Below are positions 17,499 to 26,365 of a stretch of DNA of 64,000 bases, in pieces. Source of the DNA: an uncultured Muribaculaceae bacterium (GTDB lineage Bacteria > Bacteroidota > Bacteroidia > Bacteroidales > Muribaculaceae); NCBI GenBank assembly GCA_910585285.1, contig CAJUDL010000004.1:41428-105427 (forward strand), read 5' to 3'. Position 1 is the stretch's first letter, and each line of letters opens with the position of its first letter. Made by a program: the position numbers and the translations under genes. The notes beneath the pieces were generated by a model. It made no database searches, was not told where the DNA came from, and saw nothing but the letters and a program-made list of their open reading frames with translations.

Positions 17499-19805
17499 AT
17501 GAAGATCGTCACTACTTTTTTGAAAATCATGATGCTGTGCTCCCTAATGGTTTCTCTTCCGTGTTTCGGACAACAAAAGATTTCACATCGCGACCGTATG
17601 AGTTTGGAGATTCTTAAGGAGGAACTCCAGACCGATAGACATACGCGGAGCGAGGAATCGAAATTTATGACAGTCCTTGTAAAAGTGACTTCCGGCACAA
17701 CAGAGAAAGATCTGACCGCTTTGGGCTCGACCGTGACAGCGGCTATCGGTGACATATTTGTGGTTGAGACATCTCTTGACAATATAGATGTTTTACTTAA
17801 TTCCGAAAAGGTGATTTCTGCACAGTTTGACCATAGCGACAAGCCGGATATGTATTATGCCCGTATGGAGAAAAACTCCAATATCAACACAGTGCATTCA
17901 GATCTTCGCAAGGATCTCGGACATACGTATATGGGAGAGGGTGTGATATGTGGTGTTTTCGACATTGGTTTTGATGTTAACCATATAGATTTTTATGACA
18001 ATGAAGACAGAAGCCGGACGAGAGTCAAGAAACTGATCCAATTCACCGGAAGCTCATCAACACCGACGCTTGATACCGAGGATGTTGAGAGAATCAAGGC
18101 GTATACCACTGATAAAAAAGATGCAAAACACGGCACTCACGTGCTCGGCATCATGGCTGGGGGCTACAGAGGTCCCGGCAGGTGGGATGATGCAGATTTC
18201 GGTTCTGACTCGGTCAAGTATGGTCTTGTAAGTGCATCAGCTGTTGGTCATGCAAATCCCGATGGCACCAAGCCCGTTCCATATTACGGAGTGGCTCCGA
18301 AAGCAGATATTGCGATATGCGGGAATGCCTCGGGTCTATATGGCGGTGCGCAGCTGACTGCTGCAACGAGAATAATAGAATATGCTGAAAAACAAGGGAA
18401 GCCATGTGTGATCAATTATTCTCTTGGATCGCAATGGGGACCGAGGGATGGCAGTGCTCTCGATGACCAGGCGCTCTCGGAGCTTGCCAAGAAAGCCATT
18501 ATCTGTAAATCCGCAGGAAACGATGGAAGAATGGAGGACTATTTCAGCGAGACACTCACAGACGAGCGGAATTCGATTGCAACTGCACTTATCTTCAAGA
18601 GTATCGGGGATAATACTGGCGAACTTGAATTCTGGCTCAATGATAGCAGAAGTGTTGAGATAGAGATTTTCGCTATAGGCACTGCCAATGGTGAAACAAA
18701 GGAATTCCCCCTTCTCTCTATTCCAGGACCGACTTTGACTCCCATGGGAAACCCTATGACGAAAAGATATGTCTCAGCGGATTTAGCAGCTGATTTCAAA
18801 ACCATATTTTCGGGAAGAATCGGGGTTTCTGCCGGTGTTGAGAAACAAAATAATCGCTATTGCATCGAGTTTATGTTTGACAATGGGTTCCAGATGCATG
18901 GATTTACTGTGGATGGTGTCAGGTGGACTCGGACCCAGATTGGGATTCGTCTGAAGGGTGAGAGCGGGCAGCGTATCGATGGCAACTGTTGCGGAAATTA
19001 TGTGAAATTCCAGGATAAGGAGGGTTATGTGAAGCCTTCTCCTTGTTTAAGCATTGCCAACGGATCTTGTGCGAAGAATATTATCGCAGTCGGTAGTTAT
19101 AGTAATCGAACGGCAATCCGTTATCTCGACAACCATATATGGCGTGAGACAAGTTCTGATAAAGGGTGTGGCGATATCGCCCCGTCTTCAGGTTATGGCA
19201 TATTGTACGATGGGCGCAGCCTTCCGCAGGTCGCAACGCCGGGAGTGAATATTGTGTCTGCAAGCAGTCGTTTCTGTGATCCGGATGTCGATGCTGTTGC
19301 TGTTGGCGAGTATAATGGAGAGAACTATTATTTCTGCGAGATGAGCGGCACTTCGATGTCTTGTCCTCTTTTTGCTGGCATATGCGCGTTATGGCTGGAA
19401 GCCGATCCCTCACTTGATTACGATGGGATAATGGATGTACTTGAGCATACTGCCCGACAGGATACATATACGGAAGCAAAGCCCGTGCGTTTCGGTTATG
19501 GTAAGGCTGACGCATATGAGGGTCTTAAATATGTTCTTGCGAAAAAAGACTCAGGAGTTTCAACACCATTATCCATAGATACTGATAAATTTATGGTAAC
19601 GAAAATCGCTCCTGACACGTGGGAGGTAACTGTTGGACTGGGAGAGAACTTCTCTGTAGATCTCGTGTCTCTTTCCGGTATTGTGGCAAAAAGAGTTTCC
19701 GGACAGGATACTGTTTCGATTTCAACTGCAGGATGCGAAAAAGGTGTGTATGCTCTCAGGGTGCAAAACGGCAAGTTCGTGAAATCATATAAAATAATCA
19801 TTTGA
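17499..19805 (+). CDS. secreted S8 (subtilisin-like) serine protease with T9SS sorting tail
   Basis: A 768-residue secreted protease with an N-terminal signal (to about CFGQQ) and a short propeptide-like region. The catalytic triad can be read: Asp155 in VFDIGFDVNH, His211 in KHGTHVLG and Ser619 in GTSMSCP. The last ~70 residues (VTKIAPDTWEVTV to GVYALRVQNGKFVKSYKII) look like a type A C-terminal sorting domain of the type IX secretion system. A large insert lies between His and Ser, in the usual S8 position. In this locus it suggests that peptide or glycoprotein cleavage is part of substrate processing. Confidence 0.9.
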   Translation: MKIVTTFLKIMMLCSLMVSLPCFGQQKISHRDRMSLEILKEELQTDRHTRSEESKFMTVLVKVTSGTTEKDLTALGSTVTAAIGDIFVVETSLDNIDVLLNSEKVISAQFDHSDKPDMYYARMEKNSNINTVHSDLRKDLGHTYMGEGVICGVFDIGFDVNHIDFYDNEDRSRTRVKKLIQFTGSSSTPTLDTEDVERIKAYTTDKKDAKHGTHVLGIMAGGYRGPGRWDDADFGSDSVKYGLVSASAVGHANPDGTKPVPYYGVAPKADIAICGNASGLYGGAQLTAATRIIEYAEKQGKPCVINYSLGSQWGPRDGSALDDQALSELAKKAIICKSAGNDGRMEDYFSETLTDERNSIATALIFKSIGDNTGELEFWLNDSRSVEIEIFAIGTANGETKEFPLLSIPGPTLTPMGNPMTKRYVSADLAADFKTIFSGRIGVSAGVEKQNNRYCIEFMFDNGFQMHGFTVDGVRWTRTQIGIRLKGESGQRIDGNCCGNYVKFQDKEGYVKPSPCLSIANGSCAKNIIAVGSYSNRTAIRYLDNHIWRETSSDKGCGDIAPSSGYGILYDGRSLPQVATPGVNIVSASSRFCDPDVDAVAVGEYNGENYYFCEMSGTSMSCPLFAGICALWLEADPSLDYDGIMDVLEHTARQDTYTEAKPVRFGYGKADAYEGLKYVLAKKDSGVSTPLSIDTDKFMVTKIAPDTWEVTVGLGENFSVDLVSLSGIVAKRVSGQDTVSISTAGCEKGVYALRVQNGKFVKSYKIII

Positions 19806-19817
19806 CAATTAATTAAT

Positions 19818-21074
19818 ATGATAAGACAAAGTATCATCAGTGCGTCCTTGATGTTTGTTTCAGCATCCTTGGCGTGGGCGGAACCAATAAATCCATTACC
19901 CGCATGGAGTGAGGGGGAGATGGAATTCCATATGATATGCACCGGGAGGGGAGAGTCTCTTTTCCTGATAATGCCCGATGGCACATCAGCCCTTATTGAT
20001 GCCGGCGACTGGAATGACGCATGGGATGAAATAACACCTGCAATGCCTGATAGTCGTTTCCGTTCCGGAGAATATATCAAACGCTATATCCTCAAAGTTA
20101 ATCCTAATGCCGACAAGGTGGATTATCTTATGGTTAGCCATTTTCATAATGACCATACAGGAGATACAACCATAGGAGGTCTCCCAAAAACAAAGGATAA
20201 AGATCCGAATTATGTTATCTGCGGCATCATGGAGGTAGGGCAGGATATAAAATTCGGTAAAGAATTTGACAGGGGGTATCCGTTGTATGATTATCCTGTG
20301 CCAATCAAAGATCCGGATGTTGATAATCTTCGGGCATTCCTGTGTAATCAGGCGCGTGATAACGGACTTGTGCAGGAAGAATTTACAGTTGGCAAACTGA
20401 ATCAGATGAAGATGACTCATAATCCTTCAGCTTACACCTCATTCTCTATAAGAAATCTTGCAAAAAATGGAGAAATCTGGACAGGGACAGGAGAGAATAC
20501 AATCAAATGGTATGATCTCAATAAGAAGAACAAGAGTGGAGGACAGAACGAAAATACAAAGAGTCTTGCCCTAAGGATAGAGTATGGTCCGTTTGCTTTA
20601 TTCACAGGAGGAGATCTCACAGGAGGAGTGCTCGATGCGAAAGGGAATCGGGTGAATCTTGAAGACATTACGGGTAAGGTATGTGGCCCGGTTGATATCG
20701 CAAAACTGAATCATCATGGTTATCGCGGTTCCACATCTGCCGAATATGTCAAGAGTGTCGATGCCAGACATTATCTGGATCCCGCATGGGACTACTGGCA
20801 CATTCAGCCCTCTGTTATGAAAAATATCTATGAAGGTGGACAATATACTGGATATCCCATGGTCTTCTCTACTCATGTGTTTTACAATCATCGTAAGGAA
20901 TTTGGCAAGGAACCTTGGTTCCGGGTGGTTAATCCCGAATATGGGCATGTGATTGTGAAAGTATCGAAAGGAGGCGAAAGTTATCGAATATTTATTGTCG
21001 ATGCCACTGATGAGGAGATGAATGTGATTAAAGAATTCGGTCCGTTCAAATCAGGAACGCACCATAAGAAATGA
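19818..21074 (+). CDS. exported metallo-beta-lactamase-fold hydrolase
   Basis: A 418-residue protein with a signal peptide (to ~residue 22, AWAEP). The metal-binding motif HFHNDHTGD lies near residue 110, and later metal ligands are likely in LFTGGDLTGG and LNHHGYRGS. The pattern resembles the soluble MBL domain of ComEC/Rec2-like proteins. The fold covers phosphodiesterases, lactonases and nucleases, so the reaction is not fixed. It lies 12 bp after the protease and 36 bp before the GH31 fusion, so it is probably co-transcribed. Confidence 0.82.
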   Translation: MIRQSIISASLMFVSASLAWAEPINPLPAWSEGEMEFHMICTGRGESLFLIMPDGTSALIDAGDWNDAWDEITPAMPDSRFRSGEYIKRYILKVNPNADKVDYLMVSHFHNDHTGDTTIGGLPKTKDKDPNYVICGIMEVGQDIKFGKEFDRGYPLYDYPVPIKDPDVDNLRAFLCNQARDNGLVQEEFTVGKLNQMKMTHNPSAYTSFSIRNLAKNGEIWTGTGENTIKWYDLNKKNKSGGQNENTKSLALRIEYGPFALFTGGDLTGGVLDAKGNRVNLEDITGKVCGPVDIAKLNHHGYRGSTSAEYVKSVDARHYLDPAWDYWHIQPSVMKNIYEGGQYTGYPMVFSTHVFYNHRKEFGKEPWFRVVNPEYGHVIVKVSKGGESYRIFIVDATDEEMNVIKEFGPFKSGTHHKK

Positions 21075-21110
21075 GAAGCTGTTTATAAGTAATAAAATTA
21101 ACCGATATCA

Positions 21111-24100
21111 ATGAATAAGAGCTTTAAAGTAAGTGCGGTTGCAGCATTGTGTATGTCCGGCTGTATAATGGCACATGGAACCGTTACAGATGGTGTCATC
21201 TATAAAGACAATCATGTTCGCTTCACGGTTGTGACTGATGGTCTTGTCAGGATGGAGTATGCTCCTGATGGAAAGTTTATTGATGCAAGAAGTTTCGTTG
21301 CATATAACCGCAGTTATCCCGAAACGGGTGCGAAGATGTCTGAAACCAAGGATGAGGTAATCATTGTCACACCGAAGATGACTCTGAATTATAAGAAAGG
21401 AAAGAAGCCCTTTTCAAAAGATAATCTCAGGATTGTTTCAGGCAAGGGGATGAAACCGTTTGAATGGATGCCGGGGCAGCAGCAGAAAGAGAATCTGATG
21501 GGCACAACACGCACCCTTGACCGTTGGAATGGTCCTGATTATCTTTATAAGAATGATAACGGGAAGTGGGTGGAAGATCCTCAGACGCTTGAAACCGGTC
21601 TGCTTGCCCGCGACGGATGGACACTGATCGATGACAGCGGTAAGTATTTGCTCGACAATGATTCGGAAATACCTTGGGTCAAGGAGCGGAAAAGTAAGAG
21701 GGGAGCACAAGACTGGTATTTTCTTGCCTATGGAGAGGACTATAAGGGTGCGCTCAAGGATTTCACAGTGCTATCAGGTAAGATTCCCCTTCCTCCGCGT
21801 TACGCATTCGGATACTGGTGGTCGCGGTGGTGGGGATATTCCGAGCATGAACTCAAACAACTGGTCAATAATTTCGAATCTTACGGCATACCTTTGGAGG
21901 TACTCGTAATAGATATGGATTGGCATTATACCGATGAAGCTCATGGTGGTTGGACCGGCTGGACATGGAACCGCAGACTATTTCCTGAACCGGAAAAATT
22001 TCTGAATTATCTTCGAGACAAGAACCTTAAGGTCACGTTGAACCTTCACCCGGCAAGCGGTGTCCGCCGTTTCGAGGCATCATATCCGGAAATAGCAAAG
22101 GATAATGGAATTGATCCTAAGAGCGGCAAGGACATACCATGGGTTTCGTCAAACCGTACATTCGTGAAAAGTGTCTTCGATCATATTCTTGACCCTATGC
22201 GCAAAGAGGGTGTAAGCTTCTGGTGGCTCGACTGGCAGCAGGACCTTTATGATTCGAAGCTTGATTCTCTCAGCAACACTTGGTGGATAAACCATACATT
22301 TTTCAATAAGATGAAAAATGAGAATGACGGGCGTCCTATGATATTCCATCGTTGGGGAGGACTGGGTAACCATCGTTATCAGATCGGTTTTTCCGGCGAC
22401 AGTTATTCTACATGGAAAACTTTGGCTTATATGCCATATTTCACAGCTACTGCTGCAAATGTAGGTTACGGTTACTGGTGTCATGATCTTGGCGGCTTCT
22501 ATATGGCTCCCGGCGACACGGCGATTGATCCGGAGCTCTATTCCAGGTCGTTCCAGTTTGGTGTTTACAGCCCGATGATGCGTAACCATTCCACCAAAAA
22601 CGCTCAGCTCAACAAAGAGCCATGGAATTTTGACCGCGCCACAATGGACAATATCCGGGCTGCCATAAAAAGGAGATACCGCATAACGCCTTACATCTAT
22701 GCTATGGCACGTAAGGCTTATGATACAGGTGTTTCGCTTTGTCGTCCGATGTATTATGATTGGCCCGGAGAGGAAAACGCATACCGGTTCAAGGGACAAT
22801 ATATGTTCGGAGACAATATCCTTGTCTCTCCGATTGCAAGTGCGGCGGTCGATGGTTATTCGACAGTGAAAGTATGGCTTCCCGATGGAACCTGGTATGA
22901 GGAGGCGACCGGAACACTTCTTGAAGGGGGAAAGGTCTATACAAGGAAATTCGCGATGGATGAGTATCCTGTGTATGTGAAAGCCGGATCAATACTGCCG
23001 TATCACGGCGGAAATGTTAGCAATCTGAGAAGCAATGCCGCTCCTTATTGCCTGACTGTTTATCCAGGTAATGGCAAAAATTCATTCAATATCTATGAAG
23101 ATTATGGTGATGATGATAATTATTCGAATGAATATGCTTTCACTAAAGTAGAATCAGATAAAGATGACCAATATCTTATTGTCAAGATTGATCCGAGACA
23201 GGGAAACTATAAGGATATGCCCGCTAAGCGCGACTATGAAGTGAAGGTGCTTGCAACACTCAGACCTGATAAGGTTATGGTAGATGGCAAGGAGACCGCC
23301 TTTACATATCATCCTTCGGATCTGTCTGTCTCTGTCGCCATGCCGGGATTGGATCTCAGCAAAGGACATACTGTAAAATTTGACTTTGCACAAAAATCAG
23401 AGGTTGCAGACGGCACCATAGGAGCAATGAAGCGTTTTGTGGCAGCATTCGGCGGCATCAAGGAACTGTATCCTCGTCTTGAAGTCAATGAAGAGTTTGG
23501 ACCAATGAGTGTCATTTATGAAGCCATCGAGTACGCTCCGGAGAGGAATCGTGAGCTTATCGATAGTTTCCGTGCTAAATTCAATGACATTGAGGAAGTG
23601 GTAAAACGTCAACCGATGTCTGACAAAGCAAGAGATAAATTCCTTCGTGATGCTGGCAAGGGAAAAGTAGCAAAAGCTGTTTCCGATGCTAAGGCAGGTA
23701 AGGAAGCCAGACTCAATCTTGGCACATATAATTTGCGTTATTATGCCGAATCCGATTCTTTGAGGGGAGAACATTGGCAGACACGCAGCAAAGTCATGGC
23801 AGATCTTGTACGTTTTCATAATTTTGATCTCTTTGGCACCCAGGAAGGATTGAAGTTCCAACTTGAAGACATGAAGAGCAACCTTCCCGGATATGAATAT
23901 ATTGGAGTTGGGCGAGATGATGGCAAGTCATCGGGCGAGCATGCAGCCATTTTCTATCGTACAGATCTATTTGATTTGCTTGATCATGGTGATTTCTGGC
24001 TTTCTGAAACTCCAGACAAACCCGGCAAAGGATGGGATGCCGTCTGTTACCGTATCTGCACCTGGGGCAAATTCCGTCATAAGACAAGTGGAAAAGAGTT

Positions 24101-24554
24101 TATCATGTTTAATGTGCATATGGATCATGTGGGAAAGAAGGCAAGAGTCGAGAGCGCAAAACTTATAATGAAGAAAGCTAAGGAGATTGGTGATGACATT
24201 CCAATGTTTCTTACTGGTGATTTTAATGTGGATCAGACGAGCGATTGTTATAAGTTCATTTCCGAGTCAGGTGTGCTCAAAGACACTCATGACATAGCGG
24301 ATGTGCTCTATGAGAAGAATGGCACTTGGAATGACTGGAATCCTAATGGGTTCTGCAATAGTCGCATCGATCATATCTTTGTAAGCCCCTCGGTAAAGGT
24401 AACCCGTTATGGTATACTGACTGACTCGTATAGAACATCGCCTGAAAGTATCCAAAATAAAGACAATGGATCCGGTTATGATTGTGAGGTCCTGGAATAT
24501 AAGAGTCATCTTCCTTCCGATCATTTCCCGATACTTACAACGGTGATAATTTGA
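21111..24554 (+). CDS. GH31 alpha-glycosidase fused to an endonuclease/exonuclease/phosphatase domain
   Basis: An unusually long 1147-residue exported protein. Residues ~30-760 form a GH31 enzyme: the catalytic nucleophile is Asp374 in FWWLDWQQD, the acid/base is probably Asp430 in GFSGDSYSTW, and beta-sandwich domains follow the barrel. After a helical linker (~765-865) comes a complete EEP domain with LGTYNLRY, GTQEG, NVHMDHVG, TGDFNVD, SRIDHIF and LPSDHFPI, holding all expected metal and catalytic residues. The frame is continuous with no stop. One polypeptide could thus remove alpha-linked sugars and cut phosphodiester or phosphomonoester bonds. The substrate is not known. Confidence 0.88.
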   Translation: MNKSFKVSAVAALCMSGCIMAHGTVTDGVIYKDNHVRFTVVTDGLVRMEYAPDGKFIDARSFVAYNRSYPETGAKMSETKDEVIIVTPKMTLNYKKGKKPFSKDNLRIVSGKGMKPFEWMPGQQQKENLMGTTRTLDRWNGPDYLYKNDNGKWVEDPQTLETGLLARDGWTLIDDSGKYLLDNDSEIPWVKERKSKRGAQDWYFLAYGEDYKGALKDFTVLSGKIPLPPRYAFGYWWSRWWGYSEHELKQLVNNFESYGIPLEVLVIDMDWHYTDEAHGGWTGWTWNRRLFPEPEKFLNYLRDKNLKVTLNLHPASGVRRFEASYPEIAKDNGIDPKSGKDIPWVSSNRTFVKSVFDHILDPMRKEGVSFWWLDWQQDLYDSKLDSLSNTWWINHTFFNKMKNENDGRPMIFHRWGGLGNHRYQIGFSGDSYSTWKTLAYMPYFTATAANVGYGYWCHDLGGFYMAPGDTAIDPELYSRSFQFGVYSPMMRNHSTKNAQLNKEPWNFDRATMDNIRAAIKRRYRITPYIYAMARKAYDTGVSLCRPMYYDWPGEENAYRFKGQYMFGDNILVSPIASAAVDGYSTVKVWLPDGTWYEEATGTLLEGGKVYTRKFAMDEYPVYVKAGSILPYHGGNVSNLRSNAAPYCLTVYPGNGKNSFNIYEDYGDDDNYSNEYAFTKVESDKDDQYLIVKIDPRQGNYKDMPAKRDYEVKVLATLRPDKVMVDGKETAFTYHPSDLSVSVAMPGLDLSKGHTVKFDFAQKSEVADGTIGAMKRFVAAFGGIKELYPRLEVNEEFGPMSVIYEAIEYAPERNRELIDSFRAKFNDIEEVVKRQPMSDKARDKFLRDAGKGKVAKAVSDAKAGKEARLNLGTYNLRYYAESDSLRGEHWQTRSKVMADLVRFHNFDLFGTQEGLKFQLEDMKSNLPGYEYIGVGRDDGKSSGEHAAIFYRTDLFDLLDHGDFWLSETPDKPGKGWDAVCYRICTWGKFRHKTSGKEFIMFNVHMDHVGKKARVESAKLIMKKAKEIGDDIPMFLTGDFNVDQTSDCYKFISESGVLKDTHDIADVLYEKNGTWNDWNPNGFCNSRIDHIFVSPSVKVTRYGILTDSYRTSPESIQNKDNGSGYDCEVLEYKSHLPSDHFPILTTVII

Positions 24555-24610
24555 CAGCCCTCCTGTTTTGCGCATATGCGTTAAGTTCCGGGAAAGTATG
24601 GCGCAAGATA

Positions 24611-24642
24611 TTTGGTCAGTATATATTTATAATATAAATTTG
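24611..24642 (+). promoter_or_regulatory. promoter of the ECF sigma-fecR pair
   Basis: TTTG (24611-24614), 20-nt spacer, TAAATTTG (24635-24642): an exact Bacteroidota -33/-7 pair. Transcription would begin near 24648, which rules out the GTG at 24642 and supports ATG 24663 as the sigma start. The regulators thus have their own housekeeping promoter. Confidence 0.72.
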
Positions 24643-24662
24643 TGACAAATTTTCTTGGGTCT

Positions 24663-25229
24663 ATGCAATCTAAAAAAGATTATGAGAAAAATCTGATAGT
24701 CGGTTTACGGGATGGCAGTAAAGATGCCTTTATGGCACTTTATGACATGTACGGTAATCGACTCTCAGGTTATTGTCTACGGCATGTAGGTTGCAGCGAG
24801 GATGCTGAGGATATTGTTCAGGATGTTTTCCTGAATTTATGGAAAACAAGGGCTGAACTGATGGATGTAGAAACTATTAAACCGTTCTTGTTTGCCTCGG
24901 CGCGCAATCGCATCATAAATCATTGGAAAGAAAGGACAAACAGTGCTCTTTATGCTGATTATGTCGGCATAATGAGTGATAAATCTACTGCTCCAGGAAT
25001 TGAATCCATGGAGTATAGGGAGTTTGAGCGTAAGGTCTTATCGGAAATAGATAAACTTTCACCGACTCAGAAAAAAGTTGTGATGTTGTCGCGCTTCGAA
25101 AACCTGGATGTAAGAGAGATCTCAGAAAAACTCGGATTGAGCGTTCAGACAGTTAAGAATGCTTTGTCGCAGGGTCTTAAGGCATTGCGTAAAGTTCTGC
25201 TTATGATTTGTTTCCTCCTATACTCTTAA
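24663..25229 (+). CDS. ECF RNA polymerase sigma factor (Bacteroidota family)
   Basis: A 188-residue ECF sigma. Region 2 contains DAEDIVQDVFLNLWK, and region 4 contains LSPTQKKVVMLSRFENLDVREISEKLGLSVQTVKN, a sigma helix-turn-helix. I chose ATG 24663 over GTG 24642 because of the promoter placement. It is followed 15 bp later by fecR. In known cases such sigmas are released when the STN domain of a loaded SusC contacts FecR. The target is probably the susC promoter at 12.3 kb, though it is transcribed separately. Confidence 0.9.
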   Translation: MQSKKDYEKNLIVGLRDGSKDAFMALYDMYGNRLSGYCLRHVGCSEDAEDIVQDVFLNLWKTRAELMDVETIKPFLFASARNRIINHWKERTNSALYADYVGIMSDKSTAPGIESMEYREFERKVLSEIDKLSPTQKKVVMLSRFENLDVREISEKLGLSVQTVKNALSQGLKALRKVLLMICFLLYS

Positions 25230-25244
25230 ATAAAAGAATTTGCA

Positions 25245-26264
25245 ATGACGATAAAAGAACTGATAGTAAAATTTAGGACTAATAGCCTTACTGTTGATGA
25301 GCTGGAGGAAATGCGCCGCCAGTTGAATGTGCTCTCGTTGCAGGAAATTGAGAGTGCTATGAAAGAACTTGCAGAAGAAGAAAAGATAGAATCTCAGGAA
25401 GTTTCGGAGGAACTTATTGCCAGCGTGCGTGAGAAACTATCATCTGAAATCGACCGAATTTGCAAGTCGCAGTCGGAATTGGAGGAGTGTTATACCGAGC
25501 GACATGTAACACGCCGCTTCAGGTGGAGATGGTTTGCTGTAGCGGCTGCCTCGATTGTTGCAGTAATTGCTGTCGGAGTGTCTGTATATTTTTCAAAGAG
25601 TGCGGAAACATTGCTCGCATCCACAGGTTATACGGAAATAAGGACTCAGTTTGGAGAAAAGTCTTGTGTGATACTGCCCGATGGTACAGAAGTGCGTTTG
25701 CAGGGGAGAAGCAACTTGCGTTATCCGTCGGATATGGCGGTAGGAGAGCGAAAAATTGAGTTCAGTGGCGAAGCATATTTTAAGGTTGCAAAGAGTGGCG
25801 ACCGCAACTTCTCAATTGTTGCCGATAGCATGGTTATCAATGTTAAAGGCACCGAATTCAATGTGTATGCCCGACCAGATGTAGACTATAATGAAGTGAT
25901 ACTTGATGAGGGGGAAGTTGATCTCTCAGCCTCCAATACAAATTATAAGATCAGTCTGCATGCTGGAGAGTCTGTAGTATTCGATAAGAAAAGCGGGCTG
26001 TTTGACATTATGAGTTTCAAGGCGAATCCCGCATTGCGTCGCAGAGTCTACGGGGTGACATATCAGAATGTATCTGCAGATTCATTGATAAGGGCATTGG
26101 AGAGGACTTTTGAAGTTAAAATCAGTAGTGAGATCCGAAATTCAATCAATTCCCCGTTTACAGGCACGCTTCCGGATGACGATCTTAATGAAACCTTGAC
26201 GATTCTAAGTAAAATCTATGGATTCAATGTGCCGTATATTCCGGAGACAATGGGTAGGAAGTGA
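25245..26264 (+). CDS. fecR: FecR-family anti-sigma factor
   Basis: A 339-residue inner-membrane anti-sigma factor. The cytoplasmic N-terminal ~90 residues are charged and helical, one transmembrane helix follows (about 91-112; WFAVAAASIVAVIAVGV), then the periplasmic FecR domain (TQFGEKSCVILPDGTEVRLQ, GEAYFKVAK, VKGTEFNVYA). A C-terminal DUF4974-like domain (YQNVSADSLIRALERTFEV) should meet the STN domain of the SusC receptor. Its position next to the ECF gene supports a trans-envelope switch controlling the 12-27 kb locus. Confidence 0.92.
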   Translation: MTIKELIVKFRTNSLTVDELEEMRRQLNVLSLQEIESAMKELAEEEKIESQEVSEELIASVREKLSSEIDRICKSQSELEECYTERHVTRRFRWRWFAVAAASIVAVIAVGVSVYFSKSAETLLASTGYTEIRTQFGEKSCVILPDGTEVRLQGRSNLRYPSDMAVGERKIEFSGEAYFKVAKSGDRNFSIVADSMVINVKGTEFNVYARPDVDYNEVILDEGEVDLSASNTNYKISLHAGESVVFDKKSGLFDIMSFKANPALRRRVYGVTYQNVSADSLIRALERTFEVKISSEIRNSINSPFTGTLPDDDLNETLTILSKIYGFNVPYIPETMGRK

Positions 26265-26312
26265 GAAGTAAAAGTAAGAGGCAAGATGTGATAAGTGGAG
26301 ATGTAAAAAGAA

Positions 26313-26346
26313 GAGGGACCGCCATTCATGGAAATGACGGTCTCTC
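26313..26346 (-). terminator. terminator of the LamG gene
   Basis: GAGGGACCGCCATT and AATGACGGTCTCTC form a 14-bp stem with two G-U type positions and a short loop. On the minus strand it is followed by CTTCTTTTTA. It ends the LamG gene and also separates it from the convergent fecR. Confidence 0.75.
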
Positions 26347-26365
26347 AAGGTATTTAAGAATGTGT

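Noticed and set aside
24642..24662. GTG 24642 as the sigma factor start
   Set aside because: The GTG overlaps the -7 box TAAATTTG; the transcript would begin after it, so ATG 24663 is preferred.
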